DNA of 64,000 nt. Source: Bursaphelenchus xylophilus. Taxonomy: Eukaryota > Nematoda > Chromadorea > Rhabditida > Aphelenchoididae. The notes below the pieces were generated by a model. It searched no databases, was not told the DNA's origin, and was given only the letters and a program-made list of their open reading frames with translations. The first letter of the stretch is position 1, and every line of letters starts with the position of its first letter. Both the position numbers and the translations under genes were made by a program. The DNA is taken from contig CAJFCV020000002.1 in NCBI GenBank assembly GCA_904066235.2, forward strand, positions 12,076,116 through 12,140,115, written 5' to 3'. Positions 1-10,603 of this stretch are shown piece by piece.

Positions 1-2480
1 GTGCAAGATGCTTGGGCGAGCCATGTAAGAATTGCACTTAAGGAGGAAGAAGAAGGTAAAACTTTTTTTTCTCATCTTTGTTACGCCTCATAGATGATCA
101 TGGTTTGGAGACAAACGCCGTGGAAGAAGATTTAAAAGCCATTTGCGACACTCGGTATATTGGAAAGGTTGCGATCGGAGAACCACCACAGTACTTCAAC
201 GTCATGTTTGACACCGGAACATCGGCTTTCTGGGTCCCCGAGAAAAATTGTGTTCGTTTACGGAGAAAAAAGTAAGAGCGTTGCAATGTTTTAAATAACC
301 GTAGTTACATTAATGAAAGACTTCGTGTTTTCATTTGGATTTTAAAAATGTTTAGATGTCCTACACCGCAATACGATGCGTCTTTATCCAAAACAAAGGA
401 AACGTTGCAAAAATACTTCTCATTAAGATACGACAGCGCTTATGTTAACGGAACTCTTTACAAAGATAAATTTGCGGTATGTTATTATAGTTTTATAATT
501 TATTCTTGCACAAGTCGAAAACGAACTCTTTATAAATTTAGTTTGTGACGAGAGGCGGTACACTGATAAGGCTAAAGGGAAAGGTGGAGTTCGGAGCAGG
601 CAACGTTTTTAAGGGAACGCCCGTTGGCATGATTGGACTGGCGCCGGAACAGGGACCACACTCCAGTGGCAGCAATGTCATGCAACAAGCCATACAAGAA
701 GGAGTGTTTGGAAAACCGATATTCACCACGCATCTGCGGAAAAGCATTGACCACAACAGAGGCAGTGGGGTAATTACACTAGGTAATGTGGATACCGAAC
801 ACTGTGAAAAAGATGTTCATTATGTGAAAGCCATAAAAGGTTCAAAGTGGGGAGTTCACATGGAGTCGGCTCAATGTAAGCTCATTGGAATTTCTTAAAT
901 GAAAAATAACTCAATGATATTTTGTAGTCACTTATGGTGGTAAAACACTGAACTTTGGAGCTCATGATGTCCACACCGACACTGGCTCGGCTGAAATCAG
1001 AGCGCCCAAACAAATTTATCAACAAGTCGCAAAGGCTCTTGGAATAGAAACACATAAAACGACAAGAAAGATCTTTCTTCCGTGTAATACCGCGTTCAAT
1101 TTCTCGTTTCACATTGACAAGAGAAACTACTTCGTCTCCTGGACCGAACTCCTGAAATCAAAACAGAAGCGGAATGATTGCTGGATTGCACTGAAACCCA
1201 CAAATGATAAGCATTGGACATTCGGCCACCCATTTGCAAGGGAATACTGCCTTGTCCACGATTTTAAGCAACGAAGAATCGGATTTTCAGGCGTGAAGAC
1301 TGCCCACGAAGGAAGCAAGAAAACCGTTACGAAAGGTGCCGAAAAGGAACGAAAACAGCGAGGCTTTACAAAAAATGAAAGTAAACACGGCGTTACAAAA
1401 AAGGCAGAGGAAAAAATAAAGATCGGCTCCACACGTAAAGGGATAGATCGTCGGGTTACAAGCAAAGGATATGGAGAAAGAAAGAATGGGGATGCAAAGA
1501 AAGACGGTCATGAAGAGTACGAATATGGTGAAGGTTACGAATACGAGTACGAAGAAGGCAGTGGAATGGACGATAAAGGTAGAAACAAAGATGGTAGACA
1601 TGGAGAAGGGAGGTTTGATCGTGGAAAGAACCGGAAAAATGGAAGAAAAAATGACGAGTATGAATACGCCAATGATTACGACTACGGAGATGGAGACCGC
1701 AAAGATAATAAAAAGAAAGGTGGAAGAAGAAACGGGCAAGGTCTGAGAGAAAAAGATAAGAAAGAAAAGAAGAATGACTATGGGTATGGCGAAGGCTACG
1801 AATATGAAGAAGGAAGTGGAAGTTACGGTAAAGGAGGCTACAAACGTAACGGAAAGAAGGGTGGAAGCTATGGTAAAGGAGGCTCAGGACTTGGAAAAAG
1901 AAGAAAGGGAGGTGATGGAAAGGGAGATGGGTATGGATATGGTGAAGGCTACGAATATGAAGAAGGAAGTGGAAGTTACGGTAAAGGAGGCTACAAACGT
2001 AACGGAAAGAAAGGTGGAAGCTATGGTAAAGGAGGCTCAGGACTTGGAAAAAGAAGAAAGGGAGGTGATGGAAGGGAAGATAGGTACGGATTTGGTGAAG
2101 GCTATGAATATGAACAAGGAAGTGGAAGTTACGGTAAAGGAAGCTACAAACGTAACGGAAAGAAGGGTGGAAGCTATGGTAAAGGAGGATCCGGACTTGG
2201 AAAAAACAGAAAGGGAGGTGATGGAAGGGGAGATGGATTTGGTGAAGGCTACAAATATGAAGAAGGAAGTGGAAGCCGTGGCGAAGGACGCTCCAAATAC
2301 GGCGGACGAGGCCAAGACAACAACGGTGCAGGAAGTTTTCGACGAGTCACTTGGAAATTCAATGGTAGCGATGACAATGGAAATCGGCAATTTACGTTCA
2401 AATACCGAAACGACGGCCACTTTAGGCGTTACACTTTCAAATATCCAAAGTCATTTACACGATGGGTTACCTATAATTAA
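1..2480 (+). CDS. Pepsin-family (A1) aspartic protease with Gly/Lys/Tyr-rich repeat tail, 5' partial
   Basis: Predicted secreted aspartic endopeptidase. Exons 1-55, 94-271, 356-476, 542-875 and 928-2480 join in frame (747 codons with stop); the signal peptide and start lie before the window. The first catalytic motif is FDTGTS in exon 2 and the second is TDTGS in exon 5, so both aspartates are present. The flap is atypical: RYDSAYVNG stands where the third paralogue has HYGSGDVSG, with the tyrosine kept. IGLAPEQ and the C-terminal [14 protein letters not shown] are pepsin-fold landmarks. The protease domain ends near base 1290 and runs without an intron into about 395 residues rich in Gly, Lys, Arg, Tyr and Glu, including about three copies of a 51-residue repeat. 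It is the first of three tandem paralogues; the other two end at the protease domain. AATAAA lies at 2543-2548. The family call is firm; the substrate is unknown. The tail may anchor the enzyme in a matrix (inference). Confidence 0.85.
1777..2290 (+). repeat. 153-bp tandem repeat coding the protease tail
   Basis: About three full copies and one partial copy of a 153-base unit, starting near 1777, 1930, 2083 and 2233. Each unit encodes 51 residues built from [18 protein letters not shown] and [15 protein letters not shown] blocks followed by a basic [11 protein letters not shown] block. The copies differ by only a few residues, so the array is recent or homogenised. The unit length is a multiple of three, so copy-number change keeps the frame. 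Confidence 0.9.
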
Positions 2481-2683
2481 TAAACAGTTTCGTTTTCTAA
2501 TCGAAGCTAATTGTTTTTGAAGTTGTTGAAAATCAAATTACAAATAAAGATGCGAAACGCATAATATTATATATTCAATCTTCGGCGGTTAATTAAAATC
2601 GAGCATATATAAATTTTTAAATAATGCGGTATAAGCAGTTGTTGGACCTTTGTGCTAATCTTTGAAACTGTTCAAAAGTTTAA

Positions 2684-3926
2684 ATGAAAGTGTTAAGTCG
2701 ACTTGTTGCAATTGCAATCACTACTGTGGTGATAAATGGCCGCATGCTAAAAATTAGGCTTGAAGAAGGCAAAAAAGGTGGTTAGAATAAATTTTCCCCA
2801 AACCCTGTCTTTAGATCATAGGTTTTTCAAACTCAGCCAAACTGTTGAGAAACTTGACGGCGAGAATGATGTCTCATATTATGCACATTTACTTATGGGG
2901 ACCCCGGCACAAAACGTGACCGTAAATTTTGACACCGGATCTTCGACTCTGTGGACTCCGGCGCCGAAGGCCGAATTTAAGAACGGCACGATGTAAGAAC
3001 GCTTTTCCGAGATCCAAGCGTAATAATCCGTTTTCAGATACTCATTGCCAACCTACCTTCCATTGGATTCATCAACTGCGACTTGTTTAGAAGAGAACTT
3101 TACAAAGAGCTATGGAACCGCTACTGTTAGTGGCAAACTTTATAGGGACAAAATATCGGTCTGTGCGTATAATTATGAGTAATCGTTGATTTCAGTTTAG
3201 TGGCGGAGGTGAGGCACTTTCCCTTGCCGACCCAGTTGTGTTCGGATGTGCATACCGTTTAGACGGTCCTTTCAAAACGGGTATTATTGGAATGGCGCCA
3301 CCGCCTTCAAAACAAATTGGTAGCAATATAGGGCAAGAGCTGATTAAAGTTTTGGACAAACCAATTTTTACAACCTTTTTGAAGAAAAGCAGTGGAAGCA
3401 ATCAGGGGTATGGCTATATTACGCTTGGAGGATTGGACAAAGATAATTGCGCAAACGACGCCATATACGCCAAAGTAGTACAAAAAGGAAAATGGGCGGT
3501 AGCATTGGACTCCACAAGATGTAAGCTTAAAAACTCATACTTTATTAGAGTGCAGTGGACGTTAAGGGAAAAAAACCTACTGTTTTCAAAGCAAGCGTTG
3601 CGGTAACCGACTCTGGCTGTTCGACGATCAAGGCTCCTCATGACGCCTACAAAAAGATTGCAAAAATGCTGAACTTTAAGCTTACGGAATCACGTGTATA
3701 TCTACCCTGCGATACTGCCTTCACTCTCACATTTTCGATCAATGGTAAAGAACATCAAGTTCCTTCCAGCCAAATTCTGATCAAAAGTCTGAAAAAACCT
3801 AGTTGTGCCCTGGCCTTACAAAAGCATAAAAACGAGAAATGGATTCTTGGCCAGCCGTTTATGCGACAATTCTGTCTGATCCACAACGTCAAAGATTTAA
3901 ATCTCGGATTTTCGACCGCTAAATAA
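2684..3926 (+). CDS. Pepsin-family (A1) aspartic protease, second tandem copy
   Basis: Complete five-exon gene: 2684-2777, 2815-2992, 3038-3158, 3196-3520 and 3556-3926, in frame for 362 residues. Introns are 37, 45, 37 and 35 bases with intron phases 1, 2, 0 and 1, the same as in its two neighbours. The start at 2684 gives a signal peptide (basic KVLSR, then a hydrophobic stretch ending near NG). A short pro-segment with LKIRLEEGKK follows, clearly shorter than the roughly 45 residues usual in pepsins. The first active site is FDTGSS and the flap is SYGTATVSG. The second active site reads TDSGCS, that is DSG in place of the common DTG; serine for threonine is tolerated in some family members. 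FGCAYRLDG, IIGMAP and the C-terminal LGQPFMRQFCLIH support the fold. Unlike the first copy it stops right after the protease domain. Likely secreted and active. Confidence 0.88.
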
Positions 3927-4388
3927 TTTCAAACACAGATATCCTTTGGTTATTTGAAGTTATTATATTCTACATAGATATGTTTAATTGTGTCTCTAAA
4001 AAAACTGCATTCCTTCAGCATAAAATGTAATGGCATAAAGAACAACAAATTTATCCGCTAAGTTAGATGCTGAAAACGCCGTGAAGGCGATCCCAATGTT
4101 TTAAATGTTGCGCAAGAGAAAGCTTCAAAAGTTGCTGTCACGAGTAAATACTTACTGTATACATAGCGCTACTTTATCACTTTAATGTATCTGTTTGATA
4201 TTACCTACAAACATAATAAATTTAAAAATAAGGTAGCGGTGACGCATAATTTATACGACAATTCAAATGTGACTGAAATGTAATATAAATTTATTTGAAG
4301 CAGTTAGCTGTAATGAATTTTTATTTTATTTTCAAGCCAAAAGGAATACATTTGGCCAAGATATCTAGTAATTGAACTTGTATTACAA
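3927..4388. other. AT-rich spacer between protease genes
   Basis: No coding signal seen. This 462-base AT-rich stretch must hold the 3' end of the second protease gene and the promoter of the third. I see no convincing repeat in it. Confidence 0.6.
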
Positions 4389-5709
4389 ATGGAGGTGTTA
4401 GCTATACTTCTTTTGGCTGCTATTGCCACTGTTAGAACAAACGGCCGAAAACTAAAAATTCGGCTTCAGGAAGGAAAAAGACACGGTAAGAATAAATTGA
4501 GTTCAAACAGTTGTTGTTAGATCCCAGATTTTTGCAACTTAGCGGAACAGTTGAGCGACTTGATGGAGAAGACGATCGTGCATATTATGCCCATTTAGGC
4601 ATAGGGACGCCAAGGCAAGATGTTCTCGTAAGCTTTGACACCGGATCTGCGACTCTTTGGACTCCGGCAGCTGGGGCTGTATTCCCAAACGGAACAAAGT
4701 AATTGTTGTCTCAGATAAAAACGTACGAAAATTTTTTTAGATTCACCTTACCTACCTACAATCCATCAAATTCTTCAACGTCGACCCCGTTAGGCGAGAA
4801 GTTTACCAAGCATTATGGGTCTGGTGATGTTAGTGGCGCACTTTATCGGGACAAAGTATCTGTAAGTTTATGCTGCTCTTATAAAAAAGCGATTGAAGTA
4901 AAAAAGCGATTGAAGTTTCATGGGGGAGACGAGGAACTTCCTCTTGTTGACCCAATTGATTTTGGTGTCGCCGACGTTTTAAATGGTCGTTTCAAGACGG
5001 GTATTCTTGGAATGGCACCAAGAGGTTCAAGACAAGTTGGAAGTAATCTTTTAGAAGAGCTTATCAAAGTTTTGGACGAACCAGTTTTCACAACCTTTCT
5101 GAAGAAGAGCTACGATATTATTCAGGGATATGGTTACTTAACACTAGGAGGACTCGATGACGAGAATTGCGCCAAAGATGCGATATATGTTCCCACATTG
5201 GCCGACGGGAAATGGGTTGTTGGCGTTGAAAGTGTTAAGTGTGAGTTAAAACTTTTGAATTATCGGGTGGCTCCAAAAACTTGCGGCCCGTTAATCTAAC
5301 ACGTTGTCTAAATGTCATCGACAATAGTCATTAGCTTTTAGTTACAAGTCAAGGAAAGACAGTCGACCTCACTGTAGGCAATGGATTCACGGACTCTGGT
5401 AGTTCAGTGATTAAGGCTCCACAGGACGCTTATGAATTGATGGCAAGAACGTTAAACTTTAATTCAAAACACAGAACTGTGTATCTGCCTTGTAACACGT
5501 CCTTCTCACTGTCTTTCAATATTGGAGGTAAAGAACATAAAGTTCCTTCCAGCCAAATTCTGATCAACAGTCGTACAAAACCAGTTTGCCTACTTGTCTT
5601 GCGACCTACCAGCAAGAAAATGTGGACCCTTGGCCAGCCATTTTTGCGACAGTTCTGCCTGATCCATCGCTTTAAAGACCTGATTCTTGGATTTGCTACC
5701 GCAAAGTAG
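4389..5709 (+). CDS. Pepsin-family (A1) aspartic protease, third tandem copy
   Basis: Complete five-exon gene: 4389-4485, 4521-4698, 4741-4861, 4916-5240 and 5342-5709, 362 residues, with intron phases identical to the other two copies. The start at 4389 gives a short leader with hydrophobic core LAILLLAAIATV, then LKIRLQEGKR. Active sites are FDTGSA and TDSGSS (DSG variant, as in the second copy). The flap HYGSGDVSG is the most canonical of the three. The C-terminus LGQPFLRQFCLIH and FATAK closely matches the second copy, so these two are the closest pair. Intron 3 (4862-4915, 54 bases) is odd: it holds an exact 17-base tandem duplication that doubles the splice acceptor, and it has no in-frame stop, so retention would add 18 residues. 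Likely a secreted protease; substrate unknown. Confidence 0.88.
4883..4916 (+). repeat. 17-bp tandem duplication over a splice acceptor
   Basis: Two exact copies of a 17-base unit (six A, then GCGATTGAAGT) at 4883-4899 and 4900-4916. Each copy ends in a possible AG acceptor. Only the second acceptor keeps the protease frame; the first leads straight into TAA. Confidence 0.9.
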
Positions 5710-5733
5710 CTTCAAGTATTTACATAAAGCTTT

Positions 5734-6231
5734 TTATTTATGTTGATCAGAAATTACAACATTTACTCCGAGAACTCCGAAGGGACTGTAGACGCTCGCG
5801 GCCGTTCGTCGACCATTGTAAATCGTGACGTTACGGCAACATGTTATCCCTTCAAAATGCTGTGAATTTCGGCGTTCCTGATGGCCTGACCGCCCTGATG
5901 ACCGCAACGCGGAATAATCGAGCTTTGAAAACGTGTTAAGCCAGATGTTTGTCAGATGCTTATTAATGTTGTTTTTAGGAGCCTTTGCGATCCTACACGC
6001 GAAATTCCAAGTTTCCACTGTATCTTTATTTTCATTTTGATCGTCCCTCAAACTCCATGTAAAAATAACCGCTTTGCGCAATACACTCTTCAGATGGCTG
6101 CAAAACACACGAAGGAGTTTTTCATGGATACTGCGCGTCAAGTGTTTTGCACTGGGTAGCGGAAATTTGGTATTGAGTTTTCTTTTTTGGGAAACGTCGG
6201 CTTGGACAACAATTCTTTTGAAGAAACCCAT
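5734..6231 (-). CDS. Possible small gene on the minus strand, unrecognised
   Basis: An open frame of 165 codons, long for this AT-rich DNA, running from an ATG at 6231 to a stop near 5734, with a TTTATT (AATAAA on the coding strand) overlapping the stop. The C-terminal half looks protein-like (TCCRNVTIYNGRR, then SVYSPFGVLGVNVV). The N-terminal half is rich in Lys and Asn and less convincing, so the true gene may be shorter or spliced. It is tail-to-tail with the third protease. No signal peptide and no family recognised. Short open plus-strand frames cover part of the same DNA, so strand is uncertain. Confidence 0.3.
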   Translation of the reverse strand: MGFFKRIVVQADVSQKRKLNTKFPLPSAKHLTRSIHEKLLRVFCSHLKSVLRKAVIFTWSLRDDQNENKDTVETWNFACRIAKAPKNNINKHLTNIWLNTFSKLDYSALRSSGRSGHQERRNSQHFEGITCCRNVTIYNGRRTAASVYSPFGVLGVNVVISDQHK

Positions 6232-6316
6232 TAATAGTATAATTTTCTGTGTATTTCTAGTTGTCTGATATTATAAACGAACTACAGTGAATTCTATTTG
6301 TCTAGCCGTTCCAAAT

Positions 6317-6807
6317 ATGAACTTTTTATTGGTCATACTCGGCTTGACTCTGCTGGCCAATCCTTCGCTAAGTTGCCTTGGAGGCACTTGTGGTCTCGGG
6401 ATGGGAATGGGTGGACTGGGATGCGGATTGCCATTCGGAGGTTTCGGCGGGGGCTTTGGCGGCGGCTTTGGTGGCCTGGGTTTAGGATTCCCTGGCCTAT
6501 ATTCTCCATTTGGACTTGGTGGGTTTGGGGGTTACGGAGGCGGTAAGTGACATTTCAAGTATTTCTGATGGCATCAAAATTCTTTGTGTTACGATAAAGT
6601 TCAGAGTTTTCAGGGTTAGGCCTTGGGATGCCCTTGTGCTGTGGAGGAGTAGGAGGCCTTGGATACGGTGGACTAGTCGGGAAACGAAGTGTAAAAGAAT
6701 CCGAAATGAATATAACAAACACCGCTCCCAGTCGTATCGTCTTCAAACGAAGGATACCGTTGGCAAGGCTGCGAACTATTACGTTTACTACTAAAACTAG
6801 GTTATAA
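6317..6807 (+). CDS. Small secreted glycine-rich protein
   Basis: Two exons, 6317-6542 and 6614-6807, joined in frame for 139 residues. The start at 6317 begins a clear signal peptide (MNFLLVILGLTLLA, cleavage likely after LSC or nearby). The mature N-terminal half is almost pure Gly with Leu, Phe and Met (GGFGGGFGGGFGGLG). Exon 2 continues Gly-rich with a CC pair, then changes to a basic tail after GLVGKRSVKES. That KR could be a processing site (inference). Such proteins occur in nematode cuticle, secretions and antimicrobial-like families; nothing here tells which. The intron is 71 bases and AATAAA lies at 6920-6925. It sits next to secreted proteases, one with a Gly-rich tail, which may or may not be meaningful. 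Confidence 0.75.
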
Positions 6808-6948
6808 AAACTTTCCTGATCATCATGTGTGTTAACATCCCGCTATCCTTCGCTGGGTTCTTATATCCAGTATATTTTTTGTCGTTTTTTCTCATTTCCT
6901 TAATTTTTTGCAATACTCGAATAAATCTAATATAAAAACCTAAATTTT

Positions 6949-7108
6949 CTATCGGTCTGTCGGGAAAAAAAACGGCGGATCGTCGCGCCTCGGAGTCGCT
7001 CGTCATCGTTTTGCGACTGCAAGCCGCGGCTTGGAATTTGGTGCGCGATAGCGGCGAGGCGAGACATTTTGCTGCGACGATCCGCCGTTATTTTTCCGAC
7101 AGACTGAT
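6949..7108. mobile_element. Hairpin MITE, about 160 bp
   Basis: Terminal inverted repeats of about 35 bases: the left end CTATCGGTCTGTCGGGAAAA is matched by TTTTCCGACAGACTGATAG at the right, continuing inward through CGGCGGATCGTCG and CGACGATCCGCCG. No coding capacity. This is a short non-autonomous foldback element between the converging 3' ends of the Gly-rich gene and the PHD gene. No clear target duplication seen. A damaged mirror copy lies at 35786-35930. Confidence 0.85.
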
Positions 7109-7186
7109 AGAACAATAAGCGAGTTGATAAAGGAATTGTGTTATTATAAGAAAATCAAACTTGAACAGTAAAACAATTGACGTCTG

Positions 7187-10100
7187 TCATAACGCAGCTT
7201 CTTCAAAGTCAGCGGAGCTCGAAGGGCAATCTGCTTGACGGCATCTAAAGACTTCTCGTTTTCCAACCGGTCGATTTGTTTGAAGAGCGCATATACAGTG
7301 GAACCACTTGTCGCAGACATCACATTGGACCCATTCGATGGCGCTCCGTTCGGCTTCTCTGAGAACGACGTGTATTCGGCATGCCTAAAGGGAGAGAACT
7401 TCATCGTATTTATATTTAACCTACCTGAAGAGCGCATGGTTCTTCAATCTCATTTGCCGGAAGAATAAAGCTCCCGTCCGAAGAAGAGAAGAAGTCTTTC
7501 TCGTCGACCAGTCCCAGATCAATTTCTAATCGCTTCTGGGTTTCGGCCGCTATCTGTTTCTTCGACGGTTTGCGTCCAAAATAACTGGCGCTACTATTGA
7601 GCGAGTCCTTCCGAGGCTTGGCTAAAACAATTTCCGATATTCAATCACAATTCATCAACTTACGTCCTCGCTTCTTGTGCTTCTTGGGAACCGCATCTGA
7701 GCCAGATTTTGATTCTTTATGTTTTCGTTTGGTGTACTAAAAGTCAATTCAAAACTAAAAAAACATCAACCCTACCTTCCGTTTTACTCTTTCCTGCGGT
7801 GTATTCGAGGTGGATTCGAGTTGGCCGACAGCACTTTGAATGCTCTGCACAATCCTGTTTACGTCCACATCTTCATCATTGTACTTTGCGTTAAGAATTA
7901 CGGCTGGTCTCATCATGAATTCGGCGCCGGGAGCTTCCCTGAGAAATGCAGTTGCCGGTTTCTGCGGTTCTAAAGATTTCGCTGTAGATGTGGATGGGAC
8001 AGACGTCTTCGAGTGTAAATGAGATTGCGGTTGTGAGATCGAACACGGAGTAGATACGGATTTCTGGAGCAACTTGGGCTTCGAATGAGTCAAAGACGGG
8101 CGTTTGTAAGATCTGCTCGAAGGGGGAGCAAGAGGAGTCGATGGAGTAAGAGTCGAGGCCTAAAAAGCAAATGTAAACCAGACTCTAACATAACAAAAAC
8201 ACATTGATACGTTAAAAGGAACTTACATCAGCTCCGGAAACCTTTTTCCCAGGTTGCCGGCCTCGTCTTGCAGAGCTCGTAGAAACTGGGGTCTTTTTTA
8301 GCTTGTATTTCTTTTTGTTAAGCTCTTCCATCTTTTGCTGGTCTGCTTCATGTTTTTTTCGGAGTCGATTCCTTTGGATGAGCATGTTTTCTGTACTTGT
8401 GCAGTCCACCTCAGCTCTGAAGAGCCTTCTGTATTTTGATGCAATCTGTCTGCTGGTTCCGGGGAAAACAAATGTTTGCTTGTCAATCTTTTTAAACTTC
8501 AAGTCTTCTGATCGCGTCCAAGTAGAAAAATCGTCTGTTTCTATTGCCGGCCGTTGTTGAGCCTCCTCGGGTCCCAGAAGACTGATCTGATCCTCGCTAA
8601 TTTCGGTCGTGCAGATCGACCCATTATCGGCATCATCGGGTTTCAGAGAAATCAGAAGTGTTGCTAGTAGCTTCGTCTCCGCTTCGTCATCAGTCACTAA
8701 AATTAGGAAAATATTTTTCGATAAAATAAGTTACCATTCGGAATATCCGGGTACTGCAGCGAAGGATATGTTTTCCTCAACTCACTCTCTTCCAACAGCT
8801 TTTTCCTCAACTCTTGGGCTTGTTGCTTCTCGTACTGGCCCTCGTTTACATCGATGAAAGGCTTCGGCCGATTTATAACGCCTTCAGATTCCTCTTCCTC
8901 CCTCTTGATTTCGTCTTCTTTATACAAAGAGTCTTTTGTACATCTATCCACAGTCAATCCAGCGTACCTTATCCATTCATCGTCGGAATCGGCCTTGTTT
9001 TGACGCGATTTCCACTTTTTAGATTCTTTGTACAGATGGAAGTAGAAGTTGTTAGTAATATATTTCTTCATTCTTCGCCGTTCTTGTTCAATTGATGGTT
9101 TTGTTAAAGGCTCTTCATCTTCTTCGTACTCCATAGAATGTGAAGCCTTCGGATGACTTCGAAACACAGATGCTGGCTTCGAGAAAGAGCATTCAAAAGA
9201 TGCATGCTCGGAAGACGACGATGGCGACAACAGCATAGCCGGACTTTCAGAGAAATTGTCCTAAAAACCAAGAGAATATCAAAGGAAACAATACAAGCTT
9301 ACTTTAGAAAATACCAAATCCACGCTGATCTCCGAAAGAACTTCGGAATTGAAAGACAAATCCAGCGGGTTAGTTTCCGATCCTTGAGGAAGCTTCTGGC
9401 ATTCAGAAGTCAATATAGTTGGTGCCTTCATTCGTTCTCTGTTATCCTAAAAAGGAAGAATAGTCAAAATTACAAGAAATTCAAATAAAACATGTCAAGC
9501 AAAACCTCACGTGTGTCATCGAGGGGCCGGGGTGCTCTTCTTCGTGTGAATTCTCATCTTCATTGTTATTATCGTCGTCTTTTCCTTCGTGATCCACTCG
9601 ATGTTTCGGCATTACCCTCGACTCATCACTGTCGTCGTTTTCTCTCGACCTGACATATTGTGCTCCCATAGTACTCGAAATGTTTGAAGAATCCAGTCGT
9701 GTTTCAGACAGAATAGGCTGAGAAGATGTAGAAGCTGTGGCCATGTATGGGGCGGAATTCATAAATGATTGAGCAGTCTCGGCAGGTACTATCTGATCAA
9801 CAAATAGCATTGGCAGTTGACTTGGGGGAGTAAAACTGGGAATTTTGCGGGTCTCCGGGTTAAAGTTTGGTAAAGAGTGTGAATCTAAACACAGAAAAGT
9901 TCAAGACGTAAAATTCAACCTTACCTTGCATTCCAACGGTTCCAGCTAGAAGAGGTGAATTCCTTCCAAGCCCGCCAATTGCTAATTGGGGTACTTGTAG
10001 TAATAATCGCCTCAATTGTTGACTTTTGATGTATTCCCTGACCACAGCAATCTGTGCGGTATTCATTTGGTTGACAGCTGGAATAATATGTTGTTGAATT

Positions 10101-10603
10101 TGATGTTGCTGCATCAATTGGTTCACCAACTCGTCCACTAACATTTGTTGAGAAGGCATTAACCCAATGGGGGTAACGGGGTCTGGAGGCGGCCGAAAAT
10201 GACCACCAGCGGTCAATGGGCATTGACTTGGAGCTAGATTCTCGTCGTTCCTCGACATTTCACAAAATAGCCTGTTCGCTGTAAGAAGCAGCTTTTCGGA
10301 AGCGTATAGGTGGTTAAGATCCCCAGCGCGATGTTCGAAACAGCCTTCGTAGATATGCAATCCACGCATTTCACGTGGGGTTTTGGTGAGATTGGCCCGA
10401 ATTAACGGGTACGGCAAGCGGGAATCGGCCCGCTCTATCTGAAAACAGAATAGAAATCATATTTCATCTTCCGTTCATTAGGAAACGTACAAAAATTAAG
10501 TAAAAAAATTAAAACTTACTCTAAAGTGATAGCAACAATGGTTATGACCAAACCCATTTCCTAAGCTAATCAAATCATTTATATTTATCCGTGTGAATCG
10601 ATC
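7187..10603 (-). CDS. Large PHD-finger-like nuclear protein, N-terminus unresolved
   Basis: Ten exons on the minus strand join in frame for at least 987 residues: 10520-10603, 9925-10438, 9511-9884, 9303-9446, 8735-9260, 8227-8696, 7776-8159, 7664-7736, 7425-7621 and 7187-7384. No start was found upstream of 10603. Order: an N-terminal conserved-looking block with GLHIYEGCFEHRAGDL; a Gln-rich segment (QQMLVDELVNQLMQQHQIQQH); an acidic stretch with runs of D, N and E; a charged helix-rich region (RRRMKKYITNNFYFHLY); a basic region (ARRGRQPGKK); a Lys-rich region; and a C-terminal Cys/His cluster with WVQCDVCDKWFHCICAL. The last fits the second half of a PHD zinc finger, with the first pair spaced CX4C and the last pair as CX4C, so it is a variant; it spans an exon junction. 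This suggests a chromatin-associated reader (inference). I do not recognise the rest. Exon phases all agree, so the exon model is strong. Confidence 0.7.

Noticed and set aside
1127..1739. Long minus-strand frames opposite the repeat tail of the first protease
   Set aside because: They are the antisense of a Gly/Lys-rich coding repeat, giving low-complexity Phe/Ser/Val sequence.
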